A stretch of DNA of 5,116 nucleotides from an uncultured Actinomycetes bacterium (GTDB lineage: Bacteria; Actinomycetota; Actinomycetes; Nanopelagicales; Nanopelagicaceae), in NCBI GenBank assembly GCA_903839585.1, contig CAIMCU010000138.1, forward strand, positions 1 through 5,116, written 5' to 3'. Below the pieces are notes generated by a model. The model worked only from the letters and a program-made list of their open reading frames with translations. It ran no database searches and was not told the DNA's origin. Made by a program: the position numbers and the translations under genes. How positions within the stretch are numbered: the first letter of the stretch is position 1; each line of letters begins with the position of its first letter. Below, piece after piece: positions 1-5,116 of the stretch.

Positions 1-332
1 ATATCGTCCTGGCGCTCTCTTTGTTCTTCGGATTGACACTCCTGACCCACAACGAGATATTCGTAAAAAGTTCTCTTGTTACGGCGATATTTGGAGCACT
101 TGTCGCAGTCGTTTTCGGAGTAGGGATGGGGGATGTGAAGCTTTTAACCCTCTTTACCCTCTTCTTCATTCCGCTAACCTTTGAGGCTTACGCGAGATTG
201 CTATTTGGATTCCTCATCGGCTCATCGATAACCGTGCTGGGATTACTTATTAAGTATAAATCGATAAGAATCGCCGTACCGCTAGCGCCATCTATATGCC
301 TTGGGGTTATTTATAGCGCCTCTTTCTCCTAA
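1..332 (+). CDS. A24-family prepilin peptidase, C-terminal part (5' end outside window)
   Basis: This is a membrane aspartyl protease fragment of the type IV prepilin leader peptidase family, which cleaves the leader of type IV pilin-like or Tad/Flp-like prepilins at the cytoplasmic membrane. The reading frame is open from the left edge (codons from base 3), so the true start lies upstream; the TTG at 21 is internal. The key motif GMGDVK is encoded at about 126-140. Its Asp (132-134) is the second catalytic aspartate of the GxGD signature; the first lies in the missing part. Nearly everything else is hydrophobic, giving about four membrane segments, and the C-terminal [11 protein letters not shown] block takes the place of the usual IPFGPFL. 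The gene ends 19 nt before aroC. A small A24 peptidase next to chorismate synthase is common in Actinobacteria, often with aroE upstream, which cannot be seen here. Its pilin substrate is unknown. Confidence 0.85.
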   Translation, partial: IVLALSLFFGLTLLTHNEIFVKSSLVTAIFGALVAVVFGVGMGDVKLLTLFTLFFIPLTFEAYARLLFGFLIGSSITVLGLLIKYKSIRIAVPLAPSICLGVIYSASFS

Positions 333-351
333 CTTCTGCGACAATAAGCCG

Positions 352-1533
352 GTGCGTTGGTTAACAGCAGGTGAGTCTCACGGGCAAGCTCTCTCGGCAA
401 TTATTGAGGGTCTGCCTTCAAATATTGCCATCACGAGTTCGGATATTGATTTTCACTTAGCACGTCGGCGCCTGGGCGCGGGTCGTGGTGCAAGACAAAA
501 CTTTGAGGCAGACAAAATCACCATTCTCGGGGGAGTACGACTCGGCAAGACGCAGGGCGGACCAATCTCAATACAAGTTGCAAACTCGGAGTGGCCAAAG
601 TGGGAAAAGGTGATGTCAGCTGATCCTGTACCTGAGGAGGAGATCTCGGGGCTCGCTCGCAACGCTCCTTTGACCAGACCAAGACCTGGACATGCAGATT
701 TAGTTGGAATGCAAAAGTACGATTTTGATGATGCGCGTCCCATTTTGGAGCGCGCAAGCGCAAGAGAAACAGCGGCGCGTGTTGCACTGGGTGCAGTTGC
801 TAGAGCCTTTCTTGAGCAGAGTGTAGGCATCAAGATTCTTAGTCACGTAGTTTCTATAGGTAGTGTGCGCATCGTAGATGATTACGTTTTGCCAACACCT
901 GCTCAAATGGAATCAATTGATGAGAGTCCAGTGCGCTGCCTAGATTCACAGTCAACAAAATTGATGCTTGAAGAGATCGACAAGGCACACTCTGATGGAG
1001 ACACCCTCGGAGGGGTATGTGAGATTCTTGCTTACAACCTTCCTCCAGGCCTGGGCTCACATGTTCACTGGGATCGCAGGTTAGATGCGCAACTTGCAGG
1101 TGCCATGATGGGGATTCAAGCGATTAAGGGTGTTGAGATAGGCGATGGATTTAGAACTTCTACCCGCCGTGGCTCTATCGCCCATGATGAGATTGAGTTA
1201 AATGCAAGTGGTGCGATAGTTCGACGCACCGATCGAGCTGGCGGTACCGAAGGTGGAATGTCTAACGGTGAAGTACTGCGCGTTAGCATCGCGATGAAGC
1301 CAATATCAACAGTTCCTAAAGCTTTAGATACTGTTGATGTCGCTACCGGAGAGGCAGCCAAAGCGATTAATCAACGCTCCGATGTTTGCGCGGTTCCGGC
1401 TGCAGGTGTTGTTGGTGAGGCCATGATGGCGCTTGTACTTGCCGCATCTGTTTTGGAAAAGTTTGGCGGAGACAGCGTCGAACAAACTCGTCGTAACTAT
1501 GAAAGTTACATGAGTAATCTTCGATTTAAGTAG
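352..1533 (+). CDS. aroC: Chorismate synthase
   Basis: The enzyme converts 5-enolpyruvylshikimate-3-phosphate to chorismate, the last common step of aromatic biosynthesis, using reduced FMN. From GTG 352 the protein has 393 residues, normal for the family. Visible signatures are GESHG (7-11), [11 protein letters not shown] (38-48), [10 protein letters not shown] (108-117), [13 protein letters not shown] (133-145), GLGSHVHWD (233-241), [11 protein letters not shown] (297-307) and [17 protein letters not shown] (342-358). H10 and H114 are the two conserved histidines of the family. I chose GTG 352 because [11 protein letters not shown] is the usual N-terminus; TTG 301 would add 17 residues unlike the family and overlap the peptidase gene. 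No clear Shine-Dalgarno site precedes the GTG. GACAAT (340-345) six bases upstream could be a -10 element for a leaderless message, but this is weak. aroK follows after 6 nt, so the genes are surely cotranscribed. The PPG at 231-233 is a typical EF-P-dependent stall motif. Confidence 0.97.
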   Translation: MRWLTAGESHGQALSAIIEGLPSNIAITSSDIDFHLARRRLGAGRGARQNFEADKITILGGVRLGKTQGGPISIQVANSEWPKWEKVMSADPVPEEEISGLARNAPLTRPRPGHADLVGMQKYDFDDARPILERASARETAARVALGAVARAFLEQSVGIKILSHVVSIGSVRIVDDYVLPTPAQMESIDESPVRCLDSQSTKLMLEEIDKAHSDGDTLGGVCEILAYNLPPGLGSHVHWDRRLDAQLAGAMMGIQAIKGVEIGDGFRTSTRRGSIAHDEIELNASGAIVRRTDRAGGTEGGMSNGEVLRVSIAMKPISTVPKALDTVDVATGEAAKAINQRSDVCAVPAAGVVGEAMMALVLAASVLEKFGGDSVEQTRRNYESYMSNLRFK

Positions 1534-1539
1534 CCGCAG

Positions 1540-2046
1540 ATGACTCCACGCATTGTTTTAATTGGAGCCCCAGGAAGTGGGAAGTCTACGATCGGTCAGG
1601 AATTGGCCAAGCTTCTAGCGCTGAGTTTTTCTGATACCGATCTGATGATTGAAGCCCGGGAGCAAAAATCCATATCTGACATATTTGTTGATAAGGGGGA
1701 GCCATTCTTTAGAGAGATTGAGCAAGAAGTGCTAAAGGATGCCTTATCTCTCAATGATTGCGTTTTATCTCTTGGCGGTGGAGCCCCAATCAGTGAGAAT
1801 GCTCAGAAACTCATCGTTGAATCGGGTGCAACCGTAGTCTTTCTTGATATCTCTCTAGCCTCGGCGGCGCCAAGAATAGGATTTAATCGGGATCGTCCAT
1901 TACTACTTGGAAACCCAAGGGCTCAATGGAGCGAGTTGCTCGAGTTGAGAAGGCCTGTTTATGAAAAAATATCCTCTATTAAGATCGATGCCAATGTAGG
2001 TACTCCATCTGAAATTGCTCACACGATCATGAAGGAGATTGCATGA
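1540..2046 (+). CDS. aroK: Shikimate kinase
   Basis: This cytosolic enzyme of the NMP-kinase fold phosphorylates shikimate with ATP to give shikimate-3-phosphate. The 168-residue product has the expected length. The Walker A loop GAPGSGKS is at 9-16, the Mg/shikimate-binding DTD at 32-34, the shikimate-contacting Arg in FFRE at R58, and the GGG substrate loop at 79-81. The lid has R117 in NRDRPLL (116-122), and RRPVY (137-141) forms the adenine-side RPxY element. All residues expected for activity are present. Start ATG 1540 lies 6 nt after the aroC stop, with no strong ribosome site, so coupling to aroC is likely. The stop overlaps the aroB start as ATGA (2043-2046), and the aroB ribosome site lies inside the last codons of aroK. 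The gene could also be labelled aroL; aroK is preferred from the operon context. Confidence 0.97.
   Translation: MTPRIVLIGAPGSGKSTIGQELAKLLALSFSDTDLMIEAREQKSISDIFVDKGEPFFREIEQEVLKDALSLNDCVLSLGGGAPISENAQKLIVESGATVVFLDISLASAAPRIGFNRDRPLLLGNPRAQWSELLELRRPVYEKISSIKIDANVGTPSEIAHTIMKEIA
2032..2038 (+). promoter_or_regulatory. Ribosome binding site of aroB
   Basis: AAGGAGA lies inside the end of aroK, 4-5 nt before the aroB ATG at 2043. It is the best Shine-Dalgarno match at any start in the shikimate cluster, and it supports ATG 2043 as the start and the ATGA overlap as real. Confidence 0.8.
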
Positions 2047-3098
2047 ACCGCATCGCAGTCTCATCTGAGCGAGAGTACGAGGTTTTAGTTGGAGCCAACT
2101 GGCTGACTGAGACTGTAAACGCGTGTTCTAGTAGAGAGCGTGTGGCAGTGATTATCTCCAAGGAGATGAGATCCCATCTTCCTGAGTTTCCCAGCACGGA
2201 AGCAGAGCTCTTTATCTTTGAGATTCCAGATGGTGAAGCTGGAAAATCTTCTAAGACTCTCAACACTTTATGGAACTGGTTAGGTGCAGCCGGGTTTACT
2301 CGTAGCGATCTAATAGTTGCGATCGGCGGGGGAGCAACAACCGATTTCGCCGGCTTCGTTGCCGCCACGTGGCTACGAGGCATTGATTGGATAGCCATCC
2401 CAACCACGGTTGCAGGAATGGTTGATGCGGCTATCGGTGGAAAAACAGCGGTAAATAGTGAGTATGGAAAGAATCTGATCGGAGCCTTTCACAGTCCGAT
2501 TCAGGTTGTTCTAGATCTTCAATGGCTTAAGAGTCTAAGCGATCGAGACTTTGTTGCCGGGATGGCAGAGGTAGTGAAAACAGGTCTTATAGCCGATCGG
2601 AAGATCCTTGATTTGCTCGCAGATAAATCGGTAGCCTCACTGCGCGATGATGATGGATTAGTTCGAGAGCTCATTACTCGTACCGTTGCGGTAAAGGCAG
2701 AGGTAGTCTCCAATGACTTCAAGGAGGGGTTTGCCCGCGAAGCCTTAAATTACGGGCATACTTTTGGACATGCAGTTGAGAAGGAGCTCGACTTTAAACT
2801 CAGGCACGGCGAGTGCGTTGCGATCGGATTATCTTTTGTTGCATACCTACAGAATATCTTGGGCACGTTAAGTGACTCTGACTTAAATCTGCATCTTCGA
2901 ACTTTAGAAGGACTTGGACTTCCTACCTCATACCCCCTTCCACCATGGGAGAAGTTAAACGCTTTAATGCTTGTAGATAAGAAATCCCGCGGTAAGAAGC
3001 TTCGATTGGTTACACTAGATGGCATCGGTAAGACTAAACGTTTAGAGGATCCTGATCCTCAGGCGATGAATCAAGCGTATGAAAAGGTGGCCAAATGA
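2043..3098 (+). CDS. aroB: 3-Dehydroquinate synthase
   Basis: The enzyme cyclises DAHP to 3-dehydroquinate, the second step of the shikimate pathway, using NAD and a divalent metal, usually zinc. The 351-residue protein has the family layout: an N-terminal nucleotide-binding part with DGEAGKS (63-69) and GGGATTDFAGF (95-105), then IPTT (119-122), MVDAAIGGKT (126-135), KNLIGAFH (143-150), AEVVKTG (175-181), NYGHTFGHAVE (236-246) and RHGE (254-257). The expected metal ligands are E176, H239 and H255. GGGATTD, where many bacteria have GGGVVGD, fits the actinobacterial branch. Start ATG 2043 is set by a good ribosome site and by the 4-nt overlap with aroK. Its stop overlaps the aroQ ATG in the same way. 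A PPW at 300-302 is a possible EF-P-dependent pause. A hairpin-forming repeat lies in its last 60 bases. Confidence 0.97.
   Translation: MNRIAVSSEREYEVLVGANWLTETVNACSSRERVAVIISKEMRSHLPEFPSTEAELFIFEIPDGEAGKSSKTLNTLWNWLGAAGFTRSDLIVAIGGGATTDFAGFVAATWLRGIDWIAIPTTVAGMVDAAIGGKTAVNSEYGKNLIGAFHSPIQVVLDLQWLKSLSDRDFVAGMAEVVKTGLIADRKILDLLADKSVASLRDDDGLVRELITRTVAVKAEVVSNDFKEGFAREALNYGHTFGHAVEKELDFKLRHGECVAIGLSFVAYLQNILGTLSDSDLNLHLRTLEGLGLPTSYPLPPWEKLNALMLVDKKSRGKKLRLVTLDGIGKTKRLEDPDPQAMNQAYEKVAK
3045..3060 (+). repeat. Inverted repeat near the end of aroB
   Basis: GAGGAT and ATCCTC form a perfect 6-bp stem around a CCTG loop, or 7 bp if the loop is closed to two bases. It lies in the codons for LEDPDP of AroB, 35 nt before the aroQ start. 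No T-run follows, so it is not a terminator. It could shape translation coupling to aroQ, or be an effect of the repeated Asp-Pro codons. Confidence 0.5.
3084..3090 (+). promoter_or_regulatory. Ribosome binding site of aroQ
   Basis: AAGGTGG lies inside the last codons of aroB, 4 nt before the aroQ ATG at 3095. It is a one-mismatch Shine-Dalgarno site at slightly short spacing and supports ATG 3095 as the start. Confidence 0.7.
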
Positions 3099-3529
3099 AG
3101 GTACTAGTTCTCAATGGACCTAACTTGGATCGCTTGGATATTCGAGACTCATCCATCTACGGCGATATGAGTTACAGCCAGCTCGTTTCGCATATTGAAA
3201 ACGGCGCTAAGCAAAACGGCTTTGTCGCCGACGTAAGACAGAGTGCAGATGAGGCTACTTTGGTTGGTTGGCTGCATGAGGCAGCGGATACAAACACCCC
3301 TGTAATCTTTAATCCCGCTGCTTTTACGCACTACTCATACGCATTGCGAGATGCTGCCGAACTCGTTAAAGCGCCTTTAATCGAGGTTCATCTCTCGAAC
3401 CCATTATCTCGGGAAGAGTTTCGACATACCTCTGTAATTTCCGGTGTAGCCAACGGGACTATTGGGGGGTTTGGTCCTAACTCATATATTTTGGCGTTAA
3501 TCGCCCTTAAAGCCTTGATCGGTAAGTAG
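3095..3529 (+). CDS. aroQ: Type II 3-dehydroquinate dehydratase
   Basis: The enzyme dehydrates 3-dehydroquinate to 3-dehydroshikimate by trans elimination; the type II enzyme is a dodecamer of small flavodoxin-like subunits. The 144-residue length is typical. Motifs are NGPNLDRL (7-14), the mobile catalytic loop with R17 and Y22, RQSADEA (48-54), NPAAFTH (73-79, with N73 and H79), RD (85-86), EVHLSN (97-102, with H99) and REEFRH (106-111, with R110). These cover the residues known to bind and turn over substrate. The N-terminal loop reads LDRLDIRDSSIYG instead of the commoner LNLLGxREPxxYG, a modest change that keeps the catalytic Arg and Tyr. The start overlaps the aroB stop as ATGA. Mycobacteria call this gene aroD. 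It is the last gene before the only sizeable gap in the window. Confidence 0.96.
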   Translation: MKVLVLNGPNLDRLDIRDSSIYGDMSYSQLVSHIENGAKQNGFVADVRQSADEATLVGWLHEAADTNTPVIFNPAAFTHYSYALRDAAELVKAPLIEVHLSNPLSREEFRHTSVISGVANGTIGGFGPNSYILALIALKALIGK

Positions 3530-3610
3530 GCCCGGAGATTTCTACATTATCTCTACGCTAAACTCCTCACCTGTTTACAAAAGCGACTCGAATCTGAACT
3601 GGAGCAAAAC
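3530..3610 (+). promoter_or_regulatory. Intergenic region, probable efp promoter region
   Basis: This 81-nt gap is the only intergenic space of note. An AT-rich part contains TAAACT (3559-3564), a possible -10 element with no good -35 at 16-18 nt. TTTACA (3574-3579) resembles a -35 but is followed only by a poor -10. GAGAT (3535-3539) and ATCTC (3549-3553) form a short weak inverted repeat without a T-run, so no convincing terminator for aroQ is visible. An efp promoter with read-through from the aro genes is the simplest reading, but the exact elements are uncertain. Confidence 0.35.
3601..3604 (+). promoter_or_regulatory. Ribosome binding site of efp
   Basis: GGAG sits 6 nt before the GTG at 3611. 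This fixes the GTG as the start of EF-P, in agreement with the family N-terminus [10 protein letters not shown]. Confidence 0.7.
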
Positions 3611-4171
3611 GTGGCAACTACAAACGATCTTAAGAATGGAATGACTCTAGATATCGAGGGTCAACTATGGACGGTTGTCGAGTTCCAACATGTTAAGCCA
3701 GGAAAGGGTCCAGCTTTCGTCCGAACTAAGTTAAAGCAGGTCATGACGGGAAAGGTTGTCGACAAGACCTTCAACGCTGGCGTCAAAGTAGATATTGCAA
3801 TTCTCGAAAAGCGCGAAATGAACTTCCTATATAAGGAGGGCGAAGATTTCGTCTTCATGGACAACAAGACCTTTGATCAGATGAACATCTCGGCCGATAC
3901 CGTAGGTGATGCGGCTCAGTACATGCTTGAAAATACAGAGGCGATCGTTGCTATCCATGAGAACAATCCGCTTTACATAGAGCTTCCCGCCTCTGTAACT
4001 CTGACTGTGACTTACACAGAGCCGGGTCTACAAGGAGATCGTTCTTCTGGTGGAACCAAACCAGCTACCGTTGAAACTGGGATTGAGCTTCAAGTTCCGC
4101 TCTTTATCAAGCAGGATGAAAAGATTCTCGTTGATACTCGAGATGGTTCATACCTTGGTCGCGCTAACTAG
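3611..4171 (+). CDS. efp: Translation elongation factor P
   Basis: EF-P binds between the P and E sites of stalled ribosomes and speeds peptide-bond formation at polyproline motifs. The 186-residue protein has the three beta-barrel domains of the family: the KOW-like domain I (about 1-64), the central OB domain, and the C-terminal OB domain ending in [12 protein letters not shown]. The tip of domain I reads KPGKGPAF (29-36), with the functional lysine at K32. The PGKGP loop marks the actinobacterial subfamily, in which the lysine has been reported to work unmodified; no modification gene (epmA/epmB, ymfI or earP type) is in the window. The GTG start has a GGAG ribosome site. The TAG stop shares its G with the GTG start of nusB. 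Many actinobacteria, including mycobacteria, carry a pepQ-like peptidase between aroQ and efp; it is absent here. Confidence 0.98.
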   Translation: MATTNDLKNGMTLDIEGQLWTVVEFQHVKPGKGPAFVRTKLKQVMTGKVVDKTFNAGVKVDIAILEKREMNFLYKEGEDFVFMDNKTFDQMNISADTVGDAAQYMLENTEAIVAIHENNPLYIELPASVTLTVTYTEPGLQGDRSSGGTKPATVETGIELQVPLFIKQDEKILVDTRDGSYLGRAN

Positions 4172-4593
4172 TGACTGCAAGAAGTAAGGCTCGTAAGCAC
4201 TCTTTAGATTTGCTCTACGAGGCAGATATCCGAGGATCGGAGCCTGTTGAACTACTTTCACTTCGAGATATTGAGTTAGATGGTCCGGATGCACGCCCGG
4301 TTCGTGATTACACAAAGGTATTAGTGATAGGTGTTAGCGAACACCGCCGAAAGATCGATGAGTTAATCACAACATATGCAAAGGGTTGGGATATGGATCG
4401 CCTACCGGCTGTCGATAGAAATATCCTCCGGCTCGCGATTTATGAGATTCTTTGGGAGGATGGATTAGATGATGCGATTGCTATTGATGAGGCGCTCAGC
4501 TTGGCTAAGGAGTTATCAACCGATGACAGCGCCGGATATATACATGGAGTACTAGGTCGCATTACCTCTATTAAGACAACTCTGTCTCTGTAA
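4171..4593 (+). CDS. nusB: Transcription antitermination factor NusB
   Basis: NusB binds boxA RNA together with NusE (ribosomal protein S10) and supports antitermination on rRNA operons. The 140-residue all-helical protein has the basic RNA-binding N-terminus ARSKARKHSLDLLYEA (3-18), IGVSEHRRKIDELI (53-66), LPAVDRNILRLAIYEILW (78-95) and IAIDEALSLAKELSTDDS (103-120), followed by GYIHGVLGRI (122-131). These match actinobacterial NusB closely. The GTG start overlaps the efp stop by one base (TAGTG) with no ribosome site of its own, so translation is probably coupled to efp. Its last 23 bases overlap the 3' end of the convergent bldD-like gene, leaving no non-coding space for a terminator between them. 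Confidence 0.96.
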   Translation: MTARSKARKHSLDLLYEADIRGSEPVELLSLRDIELDGPDARPVRDYTKVLVIGVSEHRRKIDELITTYAKGWDMDRLPAVDRNILRLAIYEILWEDGLDDAIAIDEALSLAKELSTDDSAGYIHGVLGRITSIKTTLSL

Positions 4594-5062
4594 GAATCAG
4601 TATTTGATTCCTCTCTAGATATCCGTAGAGATCTTTTCTACAAGCAAAGAGGATGTTCTCAATCGCTTCGAAATCCTCGCCTCGACAGGAAAGCACTTCT
4701 CCATTCCAATCGCCCCTCTTTCGAATTATGCTCTCAACCAATCTTTTAAGGGGTATGGATTTTTCATCACCGAGAAGGTACAGAGCATTTAACCGTCTCA
4801 GATCCAGCACCTTGGCTCGCTTTGTCTGCTCGCTAACCTCCTTCGAAAGAAGGGCATCTAATGGGATGCCCAGAGTTTTAGCGATAAGAATCAGCTTCGG
4901 CAAAGAGAGCGTTCTACTACCTCGTTCGTAACTGCCCAAAACAGCGGCTTTGATCTCACCACCACTCTCTTGCTCAAACCTCTCCAGGCTCCAGCCCTTA
5001 GCTCTTCTAATCTGACGAACTCTTTGAAGTAGTTCAAACTCAATCGGCTCTCGAGCGCTCAT
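4571..5062 (-). CDS. bldD: BldD-like XRE-family regulator with cyclic-di-GMP signature
   Basis: This is a 163-residue DNA-binding regulator, close to the length of Streptomyces BldD (167). Residues 14-72 form an XRE-type helix-turn-helix, including RVRQIRRAKGWSL and the characteristic VLGSYERGSRTLSLPKL. The C-terminal domain carries RGDWNGEVLSCRGED (116-130), which fits the published BldD ligand signature RxD-x8-RxxD through R116, D118, R127 and D130; the usual RQDD is RGED here. Cyclic-di-GMP binding and dimerisation are therefore plausible, but untested. I chose ATG 5062 over TTG 5068 because it gives the family-like MSAREP start. No clear ribosome site is present: either the gene is coupled to an upstream gene through ATGA, or it is leaderless with TACCTT (5074-5069) as a -10. 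In Streptomyces bldD follows nusB on the same strand; here it is convergent with it. Its targets are unknown. Confidence 0.88.
   Translation of the reverse strand: MSAREPIEFELLQRVRQIRRAKGWSLERFEQESGGEIKAAVLGSYERGSRTLSLPKLILIAKTLGIPLDALLSKEVSEQTKRAKVLDLRRLNALYLLGDEKSIPLKRLVESIIRKRGDWNGEVLSCRGEDFEAIENILFACRKDLYGYLERNQILILTETELS
4594..4610 (+). repeat. Inverted repeat directly after the nusB stop
   Basis: GAATCA and TGATTC form a perfect 6-bp stem around a GTATT loop, starting at the base after the nusB stop codon. The stem is AT-rich and no T-run follows at once. It lies inside the last codons of the opposite-strand bldD gene. It may protect the 3' end of the efp-nusB message or act with the next hairpin. 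Confidence 0.4.
4612..4639 (+). terminator. Candidate intrinsic terminator of the efp-nusB operon
   Basis: TCTCTA (4612-4617) and TAGAGA (4626-4631) form a perfect 6-bp stem with an 8-base loop, followed directly by TCTTTTCT (4632-4639). The stem with a pyrimidine- and T-rich tail has the form of a Rho-independent terminator reading rightwards, 19 nt after the nusB stop. The stem has only two G-C pairs, so it would be weak. It lies entirely within the coding sequence of the convergent bldD-like gene. Confidence 0.3.
4852..4871 (-). repeat. Perfect hairpin inside bldD at the domain boundary
   Basis: GGGCATC (4852-4858) and GATGCCC (4865-4871) form a 7-bp stem with a 6-base loop; five pairs are G-C, the strongest short hairpin I noticed in the window. 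On the bldD strand it is followed by TTCTTTC and then AAGGAGG (4843-4837), a full Shine-Dalgarno sequence with no start codon at useful distance. It falls at about residues 67-79, where the helix-turn-helix ends and the linker to the ligand domain begins. Confidence 0.5.
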
Positions 5063-5116
5063 GTGCAAAAGGTACTTTTCTGGACAAACTCACGGGAAGT
5101 CTCATCCACAGGGCTG
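5059..5116 (-). CDS. Possible 3' end of an upstream minus-strand gene
   Basis: On the minus strand one frame is open from the right edge to a TGA at 5061-5059 that overlaps the bldD ATG as ATGA. It would encode a C-terminus reading SPVDETSREFVQKSTFCT. An overlap of this kind recurs twice in the aro cluster and would explain the lack of a ribosome site before bldD. Only 18 codons are visible, and an open stretch this short is common by chance. No family can be recognised, so this region may instead be a promoter. Confidence 0.25.
   Translation of the reverse strand, partial: SPVDETSREFVQKSTFCT

Noticed and set aside
301..351. Longer aroC from TTG 301
   Set aside because: The added 17 residues are not family-like and would overlap the peptidase gene by 32 nt; GTG 352 yields the conserved [11 protein letters not shown].
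466..495. Aro[10 protein letters not shown] block in place of the commoner GYGRGARMK
   Set aside because: The aromatic position and the residues after GAR vary in the family, so no functional change can be claimed.
453..833. Minus-strand open frame of 126 codons inside aroC
   Set aside because: It is fully covered by conserved chorismate synthase coding sequence and resembles no protein family. Other minus-strand frames in aroC, aroB, aroQ and efp were dropped for the same reason.
3128..3163. Unusual AroQ N-terminal loop as a sign of altered activity
   Set aside because: The loop departs from the common LNLLGxREPxxYG, but R17, Y22, N73, H79, H99 and R110 are all present, and this loop varies among actinobacterial enzymes.
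4653..4931. Plus-strand open frame of 92 codons antisense to bldD
   Set aside because: It lies wholly opposite the well-supported bldD-like gene, has no family-like motif, and its Arg/Ser-rich product is typical of an antisense shadow frame.
5063..5068. bldD start at TTG 5068
   Set aside because: It adds only Met-His, has no ribosome site, and an ATG lies two codons later.
1..5116. Mobile elements, CRISPR arrays, tRNA or rRNA genes, prophage or defence genes
   Set aside because: No transposase, spaced direct repeats, tRNA-like cloverleaf or rRNA sequence was seen; the window is filled by conserved housekeeping genes and one regulator.

Overview
The window looks like a compact housekeeping stretch from an actinobacterium. 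Five sampled lines give a G+C content in the mid-to-high 40s percent, low for that phylum. Gene order (type IV prepilin peptidase, aroC, aroK, aroB, aroQ, efp, nusB, then a BldD-type regulator) is the typical actinobacterial arrangement. The protein details agree: an EF-P of the PGKGP loop type, a NusB with LPAVDR and AKELSTDDS blocks, and a BldD homologue with the cyclic-di-GMP signature. Modest G+C, almost no intergenic DNA and 1-4 nt gene overlaps suggest a streamlined lineage, for example freshwater planktonic Actinobacteria. That placement is inference, not something the sequence proves.

Layout. Positions 1-332 hold the C-terminal part of an A24 prepilin peptidase, cut by the left edge. 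Positions 352-3529 hold four shikimate-pathway genes in tight order: aroC (352-1533), aroK (1540-2046), aroB (2043-3098) and aroQ (3095-3529). aroK/aroB and aroB/aroQ each overlap by an ATGA. An 81-nt gap (3530-3610) is the only real intergenic region. It precedes efp (3611-4171), which overlaps nusB (4171-4593) by one base. On the opposite strand a bldD-like gene (4571-5062) runs tail-to-tail into nusB with a 23-nt coding overlap. The last 50 or so bases may hold the 3' end of another minus-strand gene overlapping bldD by ATGA.

How the genes work together. AroB makes 3-dehydroquinate, AroQ dehydrates it, AroK phosphorylates shikimate and AroC makes chorismate, precursor of aromatic amino acids, folate and quinones. 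AroE and the EPSP synthase are not in the window. EF-P rescues ribosomes at proline runs and NusB supports antitermination of rRNA transcription. The BldD-like protein is a DNA-binding regulator probably gated by cyclic-di-GMP.

I found no clear novel system. The points most worth a second look are the inverted BldD gene with its intact ligand signature, the nusB/bldD overlap with a candidate terminator buried inside bldD, and hairpins inside coding sequence.
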